From positions 1,416,439-1,480,438 of the forward strand of contig OX639992.1 of assembly GCA_951828515.1 (NCBI GenBank): 64,000 bases of DNA, written 5' to 3'. Shown in pieces: positions 36,071-44,216 of this stretch. Source of the stretch: an uncultured Poribacteria bacterium (GTDB taxonomy: Bacteria > Poribacteria > WGA-4E > WGA-3G). The first letter of the stretch is position 1, and each line of letters begins with the position of its first letter. Below the pieces are notes generated by a model. It worked only from the letters and a program-made list of their open reading frames with translations. It searched no databases and was not told the origin of the DNA. The position numbers and the translations under genes are program-made.

Positions 36071-36895
36071 TTACTCCCTTCGCGCCCAGGTGTTTGGTGT
36101 GACATACCCCTCCTCAACGTACGGATCTTCGCCCGTAACGGTGATAACACCACGGTAATTCCGTTGTCCCTTCCAGCCTAACCACGACGCTGTTGAGCAA
36201 TAGTGGCTTACAAGGATACGCCGAAATGTATCGCTCCGATTCTTCTTGGAACGGTGTAAAAGGTAGCCGTTGAAAAAGAGAACACTACCGGCTGCCATCT
36301 CAATCGGGATTTCGCCGGTGTCATCAAACCCAGCTGCTTCGTGACAACTGTCGAATTCATGGCGTTTGTCGTGTGGGAAACGGTCATAAATTACACCAGA
36401 GCGGTGGCTATCGGGTAAAACCCAGAGACAACCGTTTTCAACTGTGGCATCATCTAATGTAATCCACACACCGAGCAGCGATCGATCACGCGTCGGAATC
36501 GGGTGTTCGTCCTGATGCCATGGGTTCCCCGTATGCCCCGGCACTTTGCTCAACATCATCGACTGCATACATTTCACACCACCCTCCCAAAATGGGATGT
36601 GTGCCCCAACAATCACCCGAAGGACTTCACAGATTTTTGGATGTTCAATATAACGCCGAATTAAGGGACTAAAGACATGTGGTTCGCCGACACACATGAT
36701 TCTATCCAAAACTTCCATTTCGCTTGCCGTCTCCGGCATCGGCGGGATCGCCTCACAGGGGTAATCCCCACGAAAGATTTTTAGCATCTCTGCTTTCAGG
36801 TCATTACATTCTTCCAGTGTAATGATATCTGGAAGCAGTAAATAGCCATCATTGATGTATGATTTTGCCCAAAGATTGGACTGCTCTTGTACCAT
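36071..36895 (-). CDS. PhyH family dioxygenase
   Basis: About 274 residues from MVQEQSNLWAK. I chose this start because AAAGGA lies 8 nt upstream; a longer in-frame start at 36970 would overlap the preceding gene's end. WHQDEHPIPT holds the His/Asp pair (about 125). The distal His is in LLHRSKKNRS (about 214), followed by the Arg in FRRILVSHY. It is transcribed just after the discoidin-like lipoprotein gene and may be in one operon with it. Confidence 0.88.
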   Translation of the reverse strand: MVQEQSNLWAKSYINDGYLLLPDIITLEECNDLKAEMLKIFRGDYPCEAIPPMPETASEMEVLDRIMCVGEPHVFSPLIRRYIEHPKICEVLRVIVGAHIPFWEGGVKCMQSMMLSKVPGHTGNPWHQDEHPIPTRDRSLLGVWITLDDATVENGCLWVLPDSHRSGVIYDRFPHDKRHEFDSCHEAAGFDDTGEIPIEMAAGSVLFFNGYLLHRSKKNRSDTFRRILVSHYCSTASWLGWKGQRNYRGVITVTGEDPYVEEGYVTPNTWARRE

Positions 36896-36932
36896 TTTCG
36901 GATCCTTTGTCGTCGCAGTTTGAAATCGTGGG

Positions 36933-38033
36933 TTATTCTGCCCGGATAATGCGCCATGTTTCCGCTTCATTCGCGAAAACCAACGTCAATTTGCCAGATG
37001 TCTGCTCAACCTGACCGTTCACTTTCGGGGCATATTGCAACGTGTAGCCACCCGTTACAATCGCCGTATCATCAACTATGTTCGGATGGATGTCAATGTT
37101 GGTCAGTGTCATATCAATCTGATGATAAACTTCAAAAAACTCGGATGCCTTTGTTTTAACGTCTTGATATGTGCGACCATTGGAGTGATACGCCTCTGAG
37201 AAACAGGACATAACCTCCGTTAGGTCCGCCATGTCGTATCCGAGTTCATATCGGTTTAAGACGCGCTGAATAATCTCTTTGACCGTCGGTTCGGTTTGAT
37301 TTTCACCTTTCTGTGTCTCTGTTGCGACAGGATGCGCCATTGACTCTGGCGGGATTCCTTGTGCAATCTGTTTGAGTGTATGCACTTCCGGTGCGGCATA
37401 CCCCCAAATTTCCAATTCCATAACTCGTGCAGTGCCTTCCACCTCATATACAGGTCGTTTGCCTGCCATGTGTTGGTAATTGCGGACCGTATCATTCGAG
37501 GAGACAGGAACGAGCCGGACCTTGCTCGCTATTAGGCGCTGGCGGACTTCATGAACCCGCTTACCTTTGGTATTATCTCGCGCTGTATACTGCTTGTCTT
37601 TCGTATCGCCCGATGGAATAAGCCCCCAACCGGTGCCGTGCCAATACTCAATCCGATAGTCCTTCAACCCAAATTGCGGTGCCGGATATTTCTCGGAGTC
37701 GATCGTCCACATAACAATTTTACGAATATCGACCGGTTTAGCGAGCGTCACGGATACATAAGAACGCTTGTTAAGATCTGAGGTCCGCAGATGCTCTAAA
37801 CTACTCCCCCATCCACTGCCTTCATCCCACGTCTCAGAGTTAGTATCACCATCGATTATCTCTGCTGCGCGATGGTTTGGAACGGATTGTGAAGCATCCG
37901 CGATTGCCCCATTTCGGCTCAGCGCAAAATTGATGAGCGGTGGTGGCGGTTCTAAAAGATGTTCCTGCAAAATTTGCGATTTACAACCGATTATCGAAAG
38001 TAAGAGTGTCAGACATGTACATATACGCAGCAT
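36933..38033 (-). CDS. Lipoprotein with F5/8C (discoidin)-like and NTF2-like domains
   Basis: 366 residues from MLRICTCLTLLLSIIGC. The lipobox is LSIIGC and AAAGGAGG precedes the ATG. A discoidin-like module follows (about 35-205: AAEIIDGDTNSETWDEGSG, VSVTLAKPVDIRKIVMWT, YRIEYWHGTGW, VMELEIWGY), of the kind that binds carbohydrate. Residues about 245-365 resemble an NTF2/SnoaL-like fold (VKEIIQRVLNRYELGYDMAD, then GGYTLQY and KLTLVFANEAETWRIIRAE). It was probably co-transcribed with the glycosidase-like gene upstream. Confidence 0.75.
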   Translation of the reverse strand: MLRICTCLTLLLSIIGCKSQILQEHLLEPPPPLINFALSRNGAIADASQSVPNHRAAEIIDGDTNSETWDEGSGWGSSLEHLRTSDLNKRSYVSVTLAKPVDIRKIVMWTIDSEKYPAPQFGLKDYRIEYWHGTGWGLIPSGDTKDKQYTARDNTKGKRVHEVRQRLIASKVRLVPVSSNDTVRNYQHMAGKRPVYEVEGTARVMELEIWGYAAPEVHTLKQIAQGIPPESMAHPVATETQKGENQTEPTVKEIIQRVLNRYELGYDMADLTEVMSCFSEAYHSNGRTYQDVKTKASEFFEVYHQIDMTLTNIDIHPNIVDDTAIVTGGYTLQYAPKVNGQVEQTSGKLTLVFANEAETWRIIRAE

Positions 38034-38052
38034 CGCCAACCTCCTTTTCTTT

Positions 38053-40689
38053 TCATCGTAACACTGCCAAGCGTCCGAGTGTCTGTGCTGTCTGGTCTCC
38101 GACGACAGCACGTATCCTGAAAAAATAGACACCATTGGCAAGTAATAGACCGTCAGCGTCTCGTGCATTCCACATAAACTCGTTGTAGCCTTCGTTTCCA
38201 GAAGCCCCTTTCAAGACATTTACAACCCGTCCGGATGTAGCATAAATCGTGATAGAGACTTCATCTGAATCCAGTGATAACTGATAGGTAAATGTTGTTT
38301 CTTCTTTCAGAGGATTCGGGAAGTTATGAACATCCCAAATTCGGTAAGGGGTTTCCTCTGGTGAGAAGCCCTCATCATGTTTCTGGAGCGTCTTATAATC
38401 GAAATTCGTTAACCAAGCGACTTCTGTGTTTAAGGCACTCAGCAACTCTGCTTCAATCGTCCGATGCGAATATCCGAAGAGTGGGATAAATTCCTCAATT
38501 CCTTTGATATGTGGTTGTATGGACTTTGAAAATTCTATTGCACTCGTGATTTTTGCACGGATTGCCTGCTCTGTTCCTGGCTCATAGCCGAGTGCTATCG
38601 CTTCTACCAACTTGGCTCGACTTTCAAAGAACAGGACCCACAGTTCCATTAAGTGGACGGCATCGCGTAAATCCTCGGTTGCTTCCAGATCAAAAGGTTC
38701 TGCGATCTCGTATGCGACTCGTATCTCGTTTGCCGCCTGCTGTTGTGGTGCCAAAAGTGCGGTGAACCGATTTACGGCGAGTTTCGCGATGTCCAGTTCT
38801 GGAATAGCCAATGTATCTTCAACAGCCCGTGTGCCAATCAATGTCCAGAATCGCGTTGCGAGTCCGGCGGATCCGCTGCCATAAGTGCCACCTACGGTCA
38901 AGGATCCCGCATAATCCGTGAAATAACTTGCCATGTTCCATCCATTCACCCGCAAGGCATTCAGAATATGTGGCGCGGCTTCGGTGCCGTACCGGGCAAT
39001 CAATTCGTTTCGGAGGAGTTGATAATGGTCAAGGTTGATATCCCAATTAAGGCTTGCACTGACAAGGCGATCGAGGTACCCTAACCCTTGTATCGCGCCT
39101 TGGACAGTAAACCCACCGAGACCGATGACCTCGGGGTTATTGGCAAGTTGCCGAACACCTTGCACGAACAGATCACTCTCGATCATCCAGAGCGGCATTA
39201 CCTCCTCTACTTCATGCGAAAGGACTATAAAGCGATGCCCGATTTCTCCGAGTGCCCTGACTTGTGGGATAGGTAAGCCTGCGCTCGCGACGGGTTCGCC
39301 ATCTGCGCCCCATTTTCGCGAGAAAATAGTTCCTTTCGGCAGCTGCTGTGCATAAATGCCAGCGGCATCCTTGAGCCAACTGCTGTCATACCCGGAGATA
39401 TAAAATTTGAAGTCCGGACGCACTTCGCGAGCGGCGTTGATAATCGTAAAGTAGACTTGCCAAAGTTTTGCTTGTCCCTGTTCCGTCCTATCACCACAGT
39501 CAGGACAATCACATGCGCGTGTCTCATGCCCCCAAGAACGTAGATGAAAACCGGCAAGCGCAGGATAGGCGCGCACGATCGACTGTGTCAGTTCCCTCGC
39601 AAGCGTATGAAACGCGGGTTTTGACCAGCAGAACGGACGATAAGATACCTCATTCCGAGAAGCCCCGTAAAGCACCCTCGGTCCAAGAACATCGGGACGC
39701 TGTTGAATCAGTGCCTCTGTCGGTTCGCCAGTTACATACATGAAAAGATAGGCATCAATGCCACGCCGTTCGAGTGCATCAAACCGATTTTGTAGCACTG
39801 CGATGCGTTCTCGCCGCTGTCCTATCGGTTCATCCTGCAAAGCTTCAAACGCAGGGGCATCCACATATTTAAACGCCGTCCCGAACCCATCTTCAATACC
39901 CGTGCCTGTCCAAACGCCTTCGCCGCCACTCATGTTGATGCGGTGGCGTGCAAGCCAGTCCGGATCCTCTATCTCCAAGACAGCACGCACGGGATAAAAT
40001 GGTGATGAAGTCTCGTTCATGAACGGCACGAGCAGTGCTTGTGCTTTGGCGACGGGTAACTCTGGATGGACAGGCTTTAAACCCGTCAACGCCGTAATAC
40101 AGTTTTCAATAAAGGCATACGCGCCATAGACCACGCCTCTCTCGGTATGCGCTGTCACAACAATGACGATCTCTGTGCCGACCTCTACCGTTTTGATACG
40201 ATAGCCTTCGTCTCCGAGTTCTTTTGCCAACGCCAGTTCCACGTTCGCCTGTAACCCTGCTATCGTCGGATTCGAGCTTGGGGTGCCAAGCACAATCACC
40301 GTTTGTGTCTCCGTTTGTTGGCGATTGGTACGGATGTCGAGTTTGGCACCTGTGAATTGCTGGATAAAGGATTGGATTTCGGCGGCTGCGAACTGTTCCT
40401 GTTCCGAGGCGTTCGCGCCGACCTGCAGTGTCGCTCTCGGTTCACCAGATACCGCAATCGGAATTTGATCGCTCCTCACTGGTAGGACGCACACTACACT
40501 GCAGAAGATAGCCGTTAGCAAAGAAGCGATCAGCGGTCGGCAGTCAGCCGTTAGCAAAGAGGATCGTGTAGCGGTGAAAATCGTTTGCAACTGACGTAAT
40601 GATTTACTGACGACTGAAAGTTTTTTTTCGGAAGAAAAAAAACGACCTGATTGCCGACGGCTATTCTTAGTGAAGATGTTCACCCTCAA
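38053..40689 (-). CDS. Secreted glycosidase-like protein with C-terminal sorting domain
   Basis: 878 residues. Residues about 80-200 resemble the N-terminal domain of GH67 alpha-glucuronidases and GH20-type enzymes (FAAAEIQSFIQQFTGAKL, VIVLGTPSSNP, ERGVVYGAYAFIE). A TIM-barrel-like region contains LAGFHLRSWGHETRACDC and YISGYDSSW. The C-terminal about 90 residues (VHNFPNPLKEETTFTYQL, NEFMWNARDADGLLLANGV) form a FlgD/T9SS-like sorting domain. Catalytic residues cannot be assigned. The N-terminus is odd: the signal-peptide-like segment SLLTADCRPLIASLLTAIF is encoded by a dispersed repeat. The TTG start at 40689 overlaps the ZIP gene and is uncertain. Confidence 0.7.
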   Translation of the reverse strand: MRVNIFTKNSRRQSGRFFSSEKKLSVVSKSLRQLQTIFTATRSSLLTADCRPLIASLLTAIFCSVVCVLPVRSDQIPIAVSGEPRATLQVGANASEQEQFAAAEIQSFIQQFTGAKLDIRTNRQQTETQTVIVLGTPSSNPTIAGLQANVELALAKELGDEGYRIKTVEVGTEIVIVVTAHTERGVVYGAYAFIENCITALTGLKPVHPELPVAKAQALLVPFMNETSSPFYPVRAVLEIEDPDWLARHRINMSGGEGVWTGTGIEDGFGTAFKYVDAPAFEALQDEPIGQRRERIAVLQNRFDALERRGIDAYLFMYVTGEPTEALIQQRPDVLGPRVLYGASRNEVSYRPFCWSKPAFHTLARELTQSIVRAYPALAGFHLRSWGHETRACDCPDCGDRTEQGQAKLWQVYFTIINAAREVRPDFKFYISGYDSSWLKDAAGIYAQQLPKGTIFSRKWGADGEPVASAGLPIPQVRALGEIGHRFIVLSHEVEEVMPLWMIESDLFVQGVRQLANNPEVIGLGGFTVQGAIQGLGYLDRLVSASLNWDINLDHYQLLRNELIARYGTEAAPHILNALRVNGWNMASYFTDYAGSLTVGGTYGSGSAGLATRFWTLIGTRAVEDTLAIPELDIAKLAVNRFTALLAPQQQAANEIRVAYEIAEPFDLEATEDLRDAVHLMELWVLFFESRAKLVEAIALGYEPGTEQAIRAKITSAIEFSKSIQPHIKGIEEFIPLFGYSHRTIEAELLSALNTEVAWLTNFDYKTLQKHDEGFSPEETPYRIWDVHNFPNPLKEETTFTYQLSLDSDEVSITIYATSGRVVNVLKGASGNEGYNEFMWNARDADGLLLANGVYFFRIRAVVGDQTAQTLGRLAVLR
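40513..40565. repeat. Dispersed repeat within signal-peptide coding region
   Basis: Two copies of gccgttagcaaagaagcg / gccgttagcaaagaggat flank atcagcggtcggcagtca. These belong to the heptamer family yet are translated as part of the glycosidase-like protein's N-terminus. Confidence 0.55.
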
Positions 40690-41416
40690 ATCCCTGAAAG
40701 AAATAGATAACGCAAAAGGTCAAGACGAATCCGATGACAAAAAGCACTTTTTCAAAACGGCTCAGGTTTCCTATCTTCTCGACAGTATAGTTGCCCCGAA
40801 ACCCGTCCATCACAACATGTAAGAGCGTCCCAACAGCGAATGCTGTCAGATAGTCTGCCAATTCACCGAACGCCCCACGGAGGAGCTGTTCCCCGAGTGC
40901 TGCTCCGATCACCGGTCCAAGTATCAGCGGTGTTAGCCGAAGCAGTGCCTTACTAAAGGTATGATTCCGGAGGAGCGCGACGGCGATAAGCGTCCCGACT
41001 GGTAGACGATGGATCAGTATACCGAATGCGAGTGCTCCGCCAAGTATCTCCTCTCTCGCGGCGATAACCAAATTAAGTCCGTCTGCCAGTGAGTGCAACG
41101 ATAGCCCGAGAACGGTTAAGTTGATACCCCATCTCTTGTCTGCCCCGTTTGTGTGCCTCTCCGTGTCGCCGCGTCGATGTGTCGTGAGATGTTCTACTGC
41201 TGAAATTAGGAAAAACCCACCCCACATCACAAGGATTGTGATGTAACCTACCTCGGTGTAAAGGTGCATCATCATAATTAAGACGATGCCGAGTACTGCG
41301 CCCGCTGTCAATCCAAAAATGTGTCCGAAATGTTTTTGCTGCCCCCGCGAAACAAAAGCGATTCCTGCCCCGAGCGGAACCGTCGCCACCGCAATTGCCA
41401 GATAGAATGTAAGCAT
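40667..41416 (-). CDS. ZIP-family divalent metal transporter
   Basis: 249 residues with about eight membrane segments. The metal path shows in helix 4 (LHSLADGLNLVIAA, about 105-118) and helix 5 (HRLPVGTLIAVALL, near 136), the ZIP HSxxDG and HxxPxG motifs. A His-rich cytoplasmic loop (HLTTHRRGDTERHTNG) lies between helices 3 and 4. It likely imports zinc or iron. A leader-cassette copy lies 36 bp upstream rather than abutting the start. Confidence 0.87.
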   Translation of the reverse strand: MLTFYLAIAVATVPLGAGIAFVSRGQQKHFGHIFGLTAGAVLGIVLIMMMHLYTEVGYITILVMWGGFFLISAVEHLTTHRRGDTERHTNGADKRWGINLTVLGLSLHSLADGLNLVIAAREEILGGALAFGILIHRLPVGTLIAVALLRNHTFSKALLRLTPLILGPVIGAALGEQLLRGAFGELADYLTAFAVGTLLHVVMDGFRGNYTVEKIGNLSRFEKVLFVIGFVLTFCVIYFFQGFEGEHLH

Positions 41417-41452
41417 AGTATAACTATAGCAGAATTTGGATCGTAATGCAAT

Positions 41453-41586
41453 TTTTTAATTTTACCTTGCGGTTCGGTCAGGTGAGTTGGGATCTGAAAG
41501 TGCCTCTCCGTATATCTGAAGAAAGGGAAACGCCCTATCAAAAACCCCTATCAAAAACCCCGCCGCTCCGCTTACGGGCTACGCGC
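41453..41586 (-). promoter_or_regulatory. Leader cassette upstream of ZIP transporter, with internal repeat insertion
   Basis: Minus strand: GCGCGTAGCCCGTAAGCGG, a tandem GGGGTTTTTGATA duplication, AGATATACGGAGAGGCACTT, then CTGACCGAACCGCAAGGTAA and AATTAAAAAA. It stops 36 bp short of the start codon. The inserted segment matches positions 92-121 of the window. Confidence 0.55.
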
Positions 41587-41745
41587 TTGGATTTATCTTT
41601 TTCCACCAAAACTTCCAACCCCGTAGCGACGGGGCCCCGCCCGACTGTCTTAACGGAAAATCCGCAAGGATAACGGACACAACGGCACAGGCACAAAAAA
41701 TTAAAAACCCACTTTCAGATTGCTGAATGGATTTAATTTTTTTGC
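41587..41745. other. Intergenic boundary of the accessory island
   Basis: Repeat debris (acggggccccgcccg hairpin, aaaatccgcaaggataacgg) and then A/T-rich sequence. No gene. Confidence 0.4.
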
Positions 41746-41778
41746 TTGACGCTTTTGCACATTAATGTTAGCATTAAT
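41746..41778 (+). promoter_or_regulatory. Promoter overlapped by palindromic operator-like site
   Basis: TTGACG (41746-41751), 17 bp, TAGCAT (41769-41774). The palindrome ATTAATG-TTAG-CATTAAT (41761-41778) covers the -10, as expected for a repressor-binding site. Confidence 0.5.
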
Positions 41779-41861
41779 TCTGCAACAAACAAATAAACGC
41801 GAACCAAACCCGAGTGGGTATTACGTTCACAATCTGTTATATCGTAAAGGACACATATAAA

Positions 41862-42299
41862 ATGTTAGACAAAATCTTTGATGTTATTGTTGGATTTATG
41901 CTTAATCGAGATCTGGATAAGGAGATCGGCATTCGGCGCAGTTTATTGAACGGTAAAATGGTACAGATTCCTTCAAAACTGTTAGACAAACTCATTAATC
42001 TTATAATGAGCACTCGGTATTCTTACTACTTGAAGATGCGAAGTAATATGCTCGAGGGTGGTATTGTTGAGATGCCTTCAAATATCTTTGATTGGAAAGC
42101 ACTTGAACGCGCCAGTAGTTATCTACGCGTCTATATGGAAGAATGCCATGACGGGTTCAAGGAAGAGTATGATGGAAATTTTCTTGATGAAGATTTTAAA
42201 GAGTGGTTCCGTTATTACCATATCGAACGTCCTGAACAAGAATCAGCGAAAAAATCCATATCCGCGGCTTTGCTCGCAGACGATCTACCAAGGGTTTGA
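41862..42299 (+). CDS. Hypothetical protein with an internal repeat
   Basis: 145 residues from MLDKIFDVIVGFML; AAAGGA 10 nt upstream supports this start over an ATG at 41814. No family is recognised. Two copies of a short motif are visible: RRSLLNGKMVQIPSKLLD (about residues 25-42) and MRSNMLEGGIVEMPSNIFD (about 61-79). The pattern is R-S-x-L/M-x-G-x-M/I-V-Q/E-I/M-P-S. The C-terminal half is acidic and helical. It is the first gene of the accessory island and has its own operator-like promoter. Possibly a regulatory or toxin/antitoxin-type protein, but nothing proves it. Confidence 0.55.
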   Translation: MLDKIFDVIVGFMLNRDLDKEIGIRRSLLNGKMVQIPSKLLDKLINLIMSTRYSYYLKMRSNMLEGGIVEMPSNIFDWKALERASSYLRVYMEECHDGFKEEYDGNFLDEDFKEWFRYYHIERPEQESAKKSISAALLADDLPRV

Positions 42300-42335
42300 G
42301 ATTACAGTTCCAAGATGCCGGATTTGGCGAGAGAT

Positions 42336-43076
42336 TCAAATCGGCATCTCATCATAAGTTTGTCCGTCCAAATCACGTCCGGTCTTCGATTTGCGTTTGC
42401 CACCCCACTGCTTAAAGAAAAAAGGCACTTCGGTACTTGCACACTGGTCTCGGATGTCAATGACCCAGCCTTTCTCCATTTCGCGTGCACCGGGACCGGA
42501 TTCACCACCCACAATCACCCAATCTATACCGTCTAACACTAAACTTGGAAGCGCGCCAAGCAGCGGTTCGAGTGAGAGGAATTTGATCTGCGCGCCGGTT
42601 TGGCGAAGTGCATCAATCCGATGTGTTACGCGATCGTCCTCAACGCTGACCCCCATCCAAACGTTTGGTGACCAAGGCAACTCTGGGCTGAATTTCAACA
42701 ATTGTTCTGACCGCTTTGTCAAAACTTGGAATTGGTGTTTGTTGGCTCTTTTCATGACATCGAAAACCTTTTGAATGAAAGATAATTCAACTTGTTCATG
42801 AAAGAGATCACTCATAGAGTTGACGAAGATCCGACGCGGTTTTTTCCACTTCAGCGGTTCGTTAAGCAGTTCCGGGACAAGGCGTACTTCATTTGTCCAC
42901 CGTGGTCCTGCTTTGGTGTTCTCAGCCAAGCGTTCGTAAGCCAAGCCTTTGCCTGAAAATCGTGCCGCTATCCGTTCGGCGTAACAGAACCGACAGCCCT
43001 CTGAAACACGGGTGCACCCGCGCACGGGATTCCATGTGGATTCTGTCCACTCGATTTTTGAGGATTGAGTTGCCAT
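42336..43076 (-). CDS. DUF5131 (phage Gp37/Gp68-like) three-Cys-motif protein
   Basis: 246 residues from MATQSSKIEWTESTWNP; AGGTGA precedes this ATG, and a longer in-frame start at 43118 is less likely. The motif GCTRVSEGCRFCYAE has C21, C28 and C31 (Cx6Cx2C), giving the family its three-Cys name and suggesting a radical-SAM-like Fe-S site. PRRIFVNSMSDLFHE and VWMGVSVEDDRVTHRIDAL are typical internal segments, with FFFKQWGGKRKSKTGRDLDG at the end. Such genes occur in phages and islands, next to TcmP partners. A TcmP fragment lies upstream here. Confidence 0.85.
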   Translation of the reverse strand: MATQSSKIEWTESTWNPVRGCTRVSEGCRFCYAERIAARFSGKGLAYERLAENTKAGPRWTNEVRLVPELLNEPLKWKKPRRIFVNSMSDLFHEQVELSFIQKVFDVMKRANKHQFQVLTKRSEQLLKFSPELPWSPNVWMGVSVEDDRVTHRIDALRQTGAQIKFLSLEPLLGALPSLVLDGIDWVIVGGESGPGAREMEKGWVIDIRDQCASTEVPFFFKQWGGKRKSKTGRDLDGQTYDEMPI

Positions 43077-43144
43077 TGGTTCACCTATAATAACCCAAGT
43101 TGCCAGTTTCTCATTCACATAGCACCCCTAATGAAGATTAAGAA

Positions 43145-43230
43145 TTTAATCGGGTATTTTTTACCGATGCCCGGTGCGGTTAGGAAACCGCACCTACCGG
43201 GTTTGGCGGAACATAGAATTACCCAATTTA
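43145..43230. mobile_element. MITE-like element F
   Basis: 86 bp with imperfect inverted ends (TTTAATCGGGTA left; TACCCAATTTA right). A 9-bp core hairpin is GGTGCGGTT (43173-43181) with AACCGCACC (43186-43194). The core follows the same GGTTAG-AAACC design as elements B, C and D but with different flanking bases. Confidence 0.45.
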
Positions 43231-43322
43231 TTTTTTAAACCTCATACGGGGTGTGAAGATATTCTTTTCCTAAAAAATCTGTGTTTAAACACCCAAAACC
43301 TATTAGGTAGCAACTTAGGTTA

Positions 43323-43532
43323 TTATATAGGGAGTGTTAGTTTCGGTATCTCTATGCCCTCACTGTGTTTCAGTTCACGATAACCTGTTCCAGCAAAAGC
43401 ATCTATGTATGCGAAATGAAAATCTCTATCTTTCATAATTTGTGTGTAGGCGTGCAAATATTTGCTTACACATTCCAGCTTTTGCTCCGTCCAAGGCCCA
43501 CCAAATCTATGTCCACGAGTGTTCATGTTCAC
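43323..43532 (-). pseudogene. Truncated TcmP (three-Cys-motif partner)
   Basis: 69 residues (NTRGHRFGGPWTEQKLECVS, then FAYIDAFAGTGYRELK) match the start of TcmP proteins, which are normally about 250-300 residues. The SAM-like DAFAGTG loop is present but the rest is missing. The reading frame stops 246 bp before the DUF5131 start codon, and element F lies in between. A strong promoter is retained. It is probably a decayed partner of the DUF5131 gene. Confidence 0.7.
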
Positions 43533-43567
43533 CTTCTTTTTTCGGCTTGATAAATTACTTTACTTTA

Positions 43568-43597
43568 ATTATACCAATTTTTGTTAAGTTATGTCAA
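43568..43597 (-). promoter_or_regulatory. Consensus promoter of the TcmP remnant
   Basis: Minus strand TTGACA (43592-43597), 18 bp, TATAAT (43568-43573), 36 bp before the TcmP start. It may still drive the DUF5131 gene. Confidence 0.7.
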
Positions 43598-43659
43598 GTT
43601 AATATTTTATATTATAGAGGATCGTTTTCCCAACTCAGCTAAGCGTTGCAGCACCGTCT

Positions 43660-43890
43660 TCATGTACGCTGTTTGAGTTCAAGCAGTTCGGTTTCGGCAT
43701 CATACCCCGCGACCGAGATCTCACCGGATGTTGGTTGAAGCAAGCCGACGAGCATTTTAAGGGTGGTACTTTTCCCTGCGCCATTGGGACCGAGATAGCC
43801 AACGATTTCACCCTGTTGCACTTCAAAATTGATGTCGTCAACCGCCGTGGTTCGCCCATATTTTTTTGTGAGATGTGTAACGTGAATCAT
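43660..43890 (-). pseudogene. ABC transporter ATP-binding protein, N-terminal fragment
   Basis: 76 residues: MIHVTHLTKKYGRTTAVDDI, Walker A GPNGAGKST (about 35-43) and MLVGLLQPTSGEISVAGYD. It stops before the signature and Walker B motifs. An intact NatA/CcmA-type subunit has about 230-310 residues. The sequence after the stop shows no continuation. Inactive remnant. Confidence 0.8.
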
Positions 43891-43940
43891 GTTTTTGTTT
43901 GTCCTTGAAATTGGCTGTTAGTAATCAGTGGTTCGTTATC

Positions 43941-44004
43941 AGAAAGCGTCGGGATTCGGAGATCCCTCCTACAGAAAGCGTCGGGATTCGGAGATCCCTC
44001 CTAC
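43941..44004. repeat. Tandem 32-bp repeat carrying the REP-like palindrome
   Basis: Two perfect 32-bp copies (43941-43972 and 43973-44004), each with GGGAT-TCGGAG-ATCCC and CTCCTAC. Relative to the copies at 6760 and 9844, both arms have changed from AA/TT to AT/AT, keeping the pairing. Confidence 0.75.
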
Positions 44005-44093
44005 AGAAAAAGGGAATAAGTAGACAGTAGCTTCAATTTATGATAGCATATTCAGAAGAAAGCGTGCAAAACGCACAATTTTTATAATACCAA

Positions 44094-44216
44094 GTGCGTA
44101 GTCCGTAACATTGTCCCGTAAGCTTTTATAGGAAACCTGCGCTGGGGGAACGGATTCGAGCGAGGAACGTTAGAGCTCGAATGTCGCCTGATTTAACCGC
44201 AAGGAATAATTAAAAA
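44094..44216 (+). promoter_or_regulatory. Leader cassette upstream of PhyH (long form)
   Basis: GTGCGTAGTCCGTAACATTG, TCCCGTAAGC, an internal inverted repeat (cgagctctaa / ttagagctcg region near 44158-44180), then TTTAACCGCAAGGAATAATT and AAAAA before the ATG. It is homologous to the leader at 63739-63855 of the paralogous PhyH gene. Confidence 0.65.

Noticed and set aside
43660-43890. Functional small ABC ATPase
   Set aside because: It has Walker A only. The signature and Walker B motifs are missing and the sequence ends in unrelated DNA.
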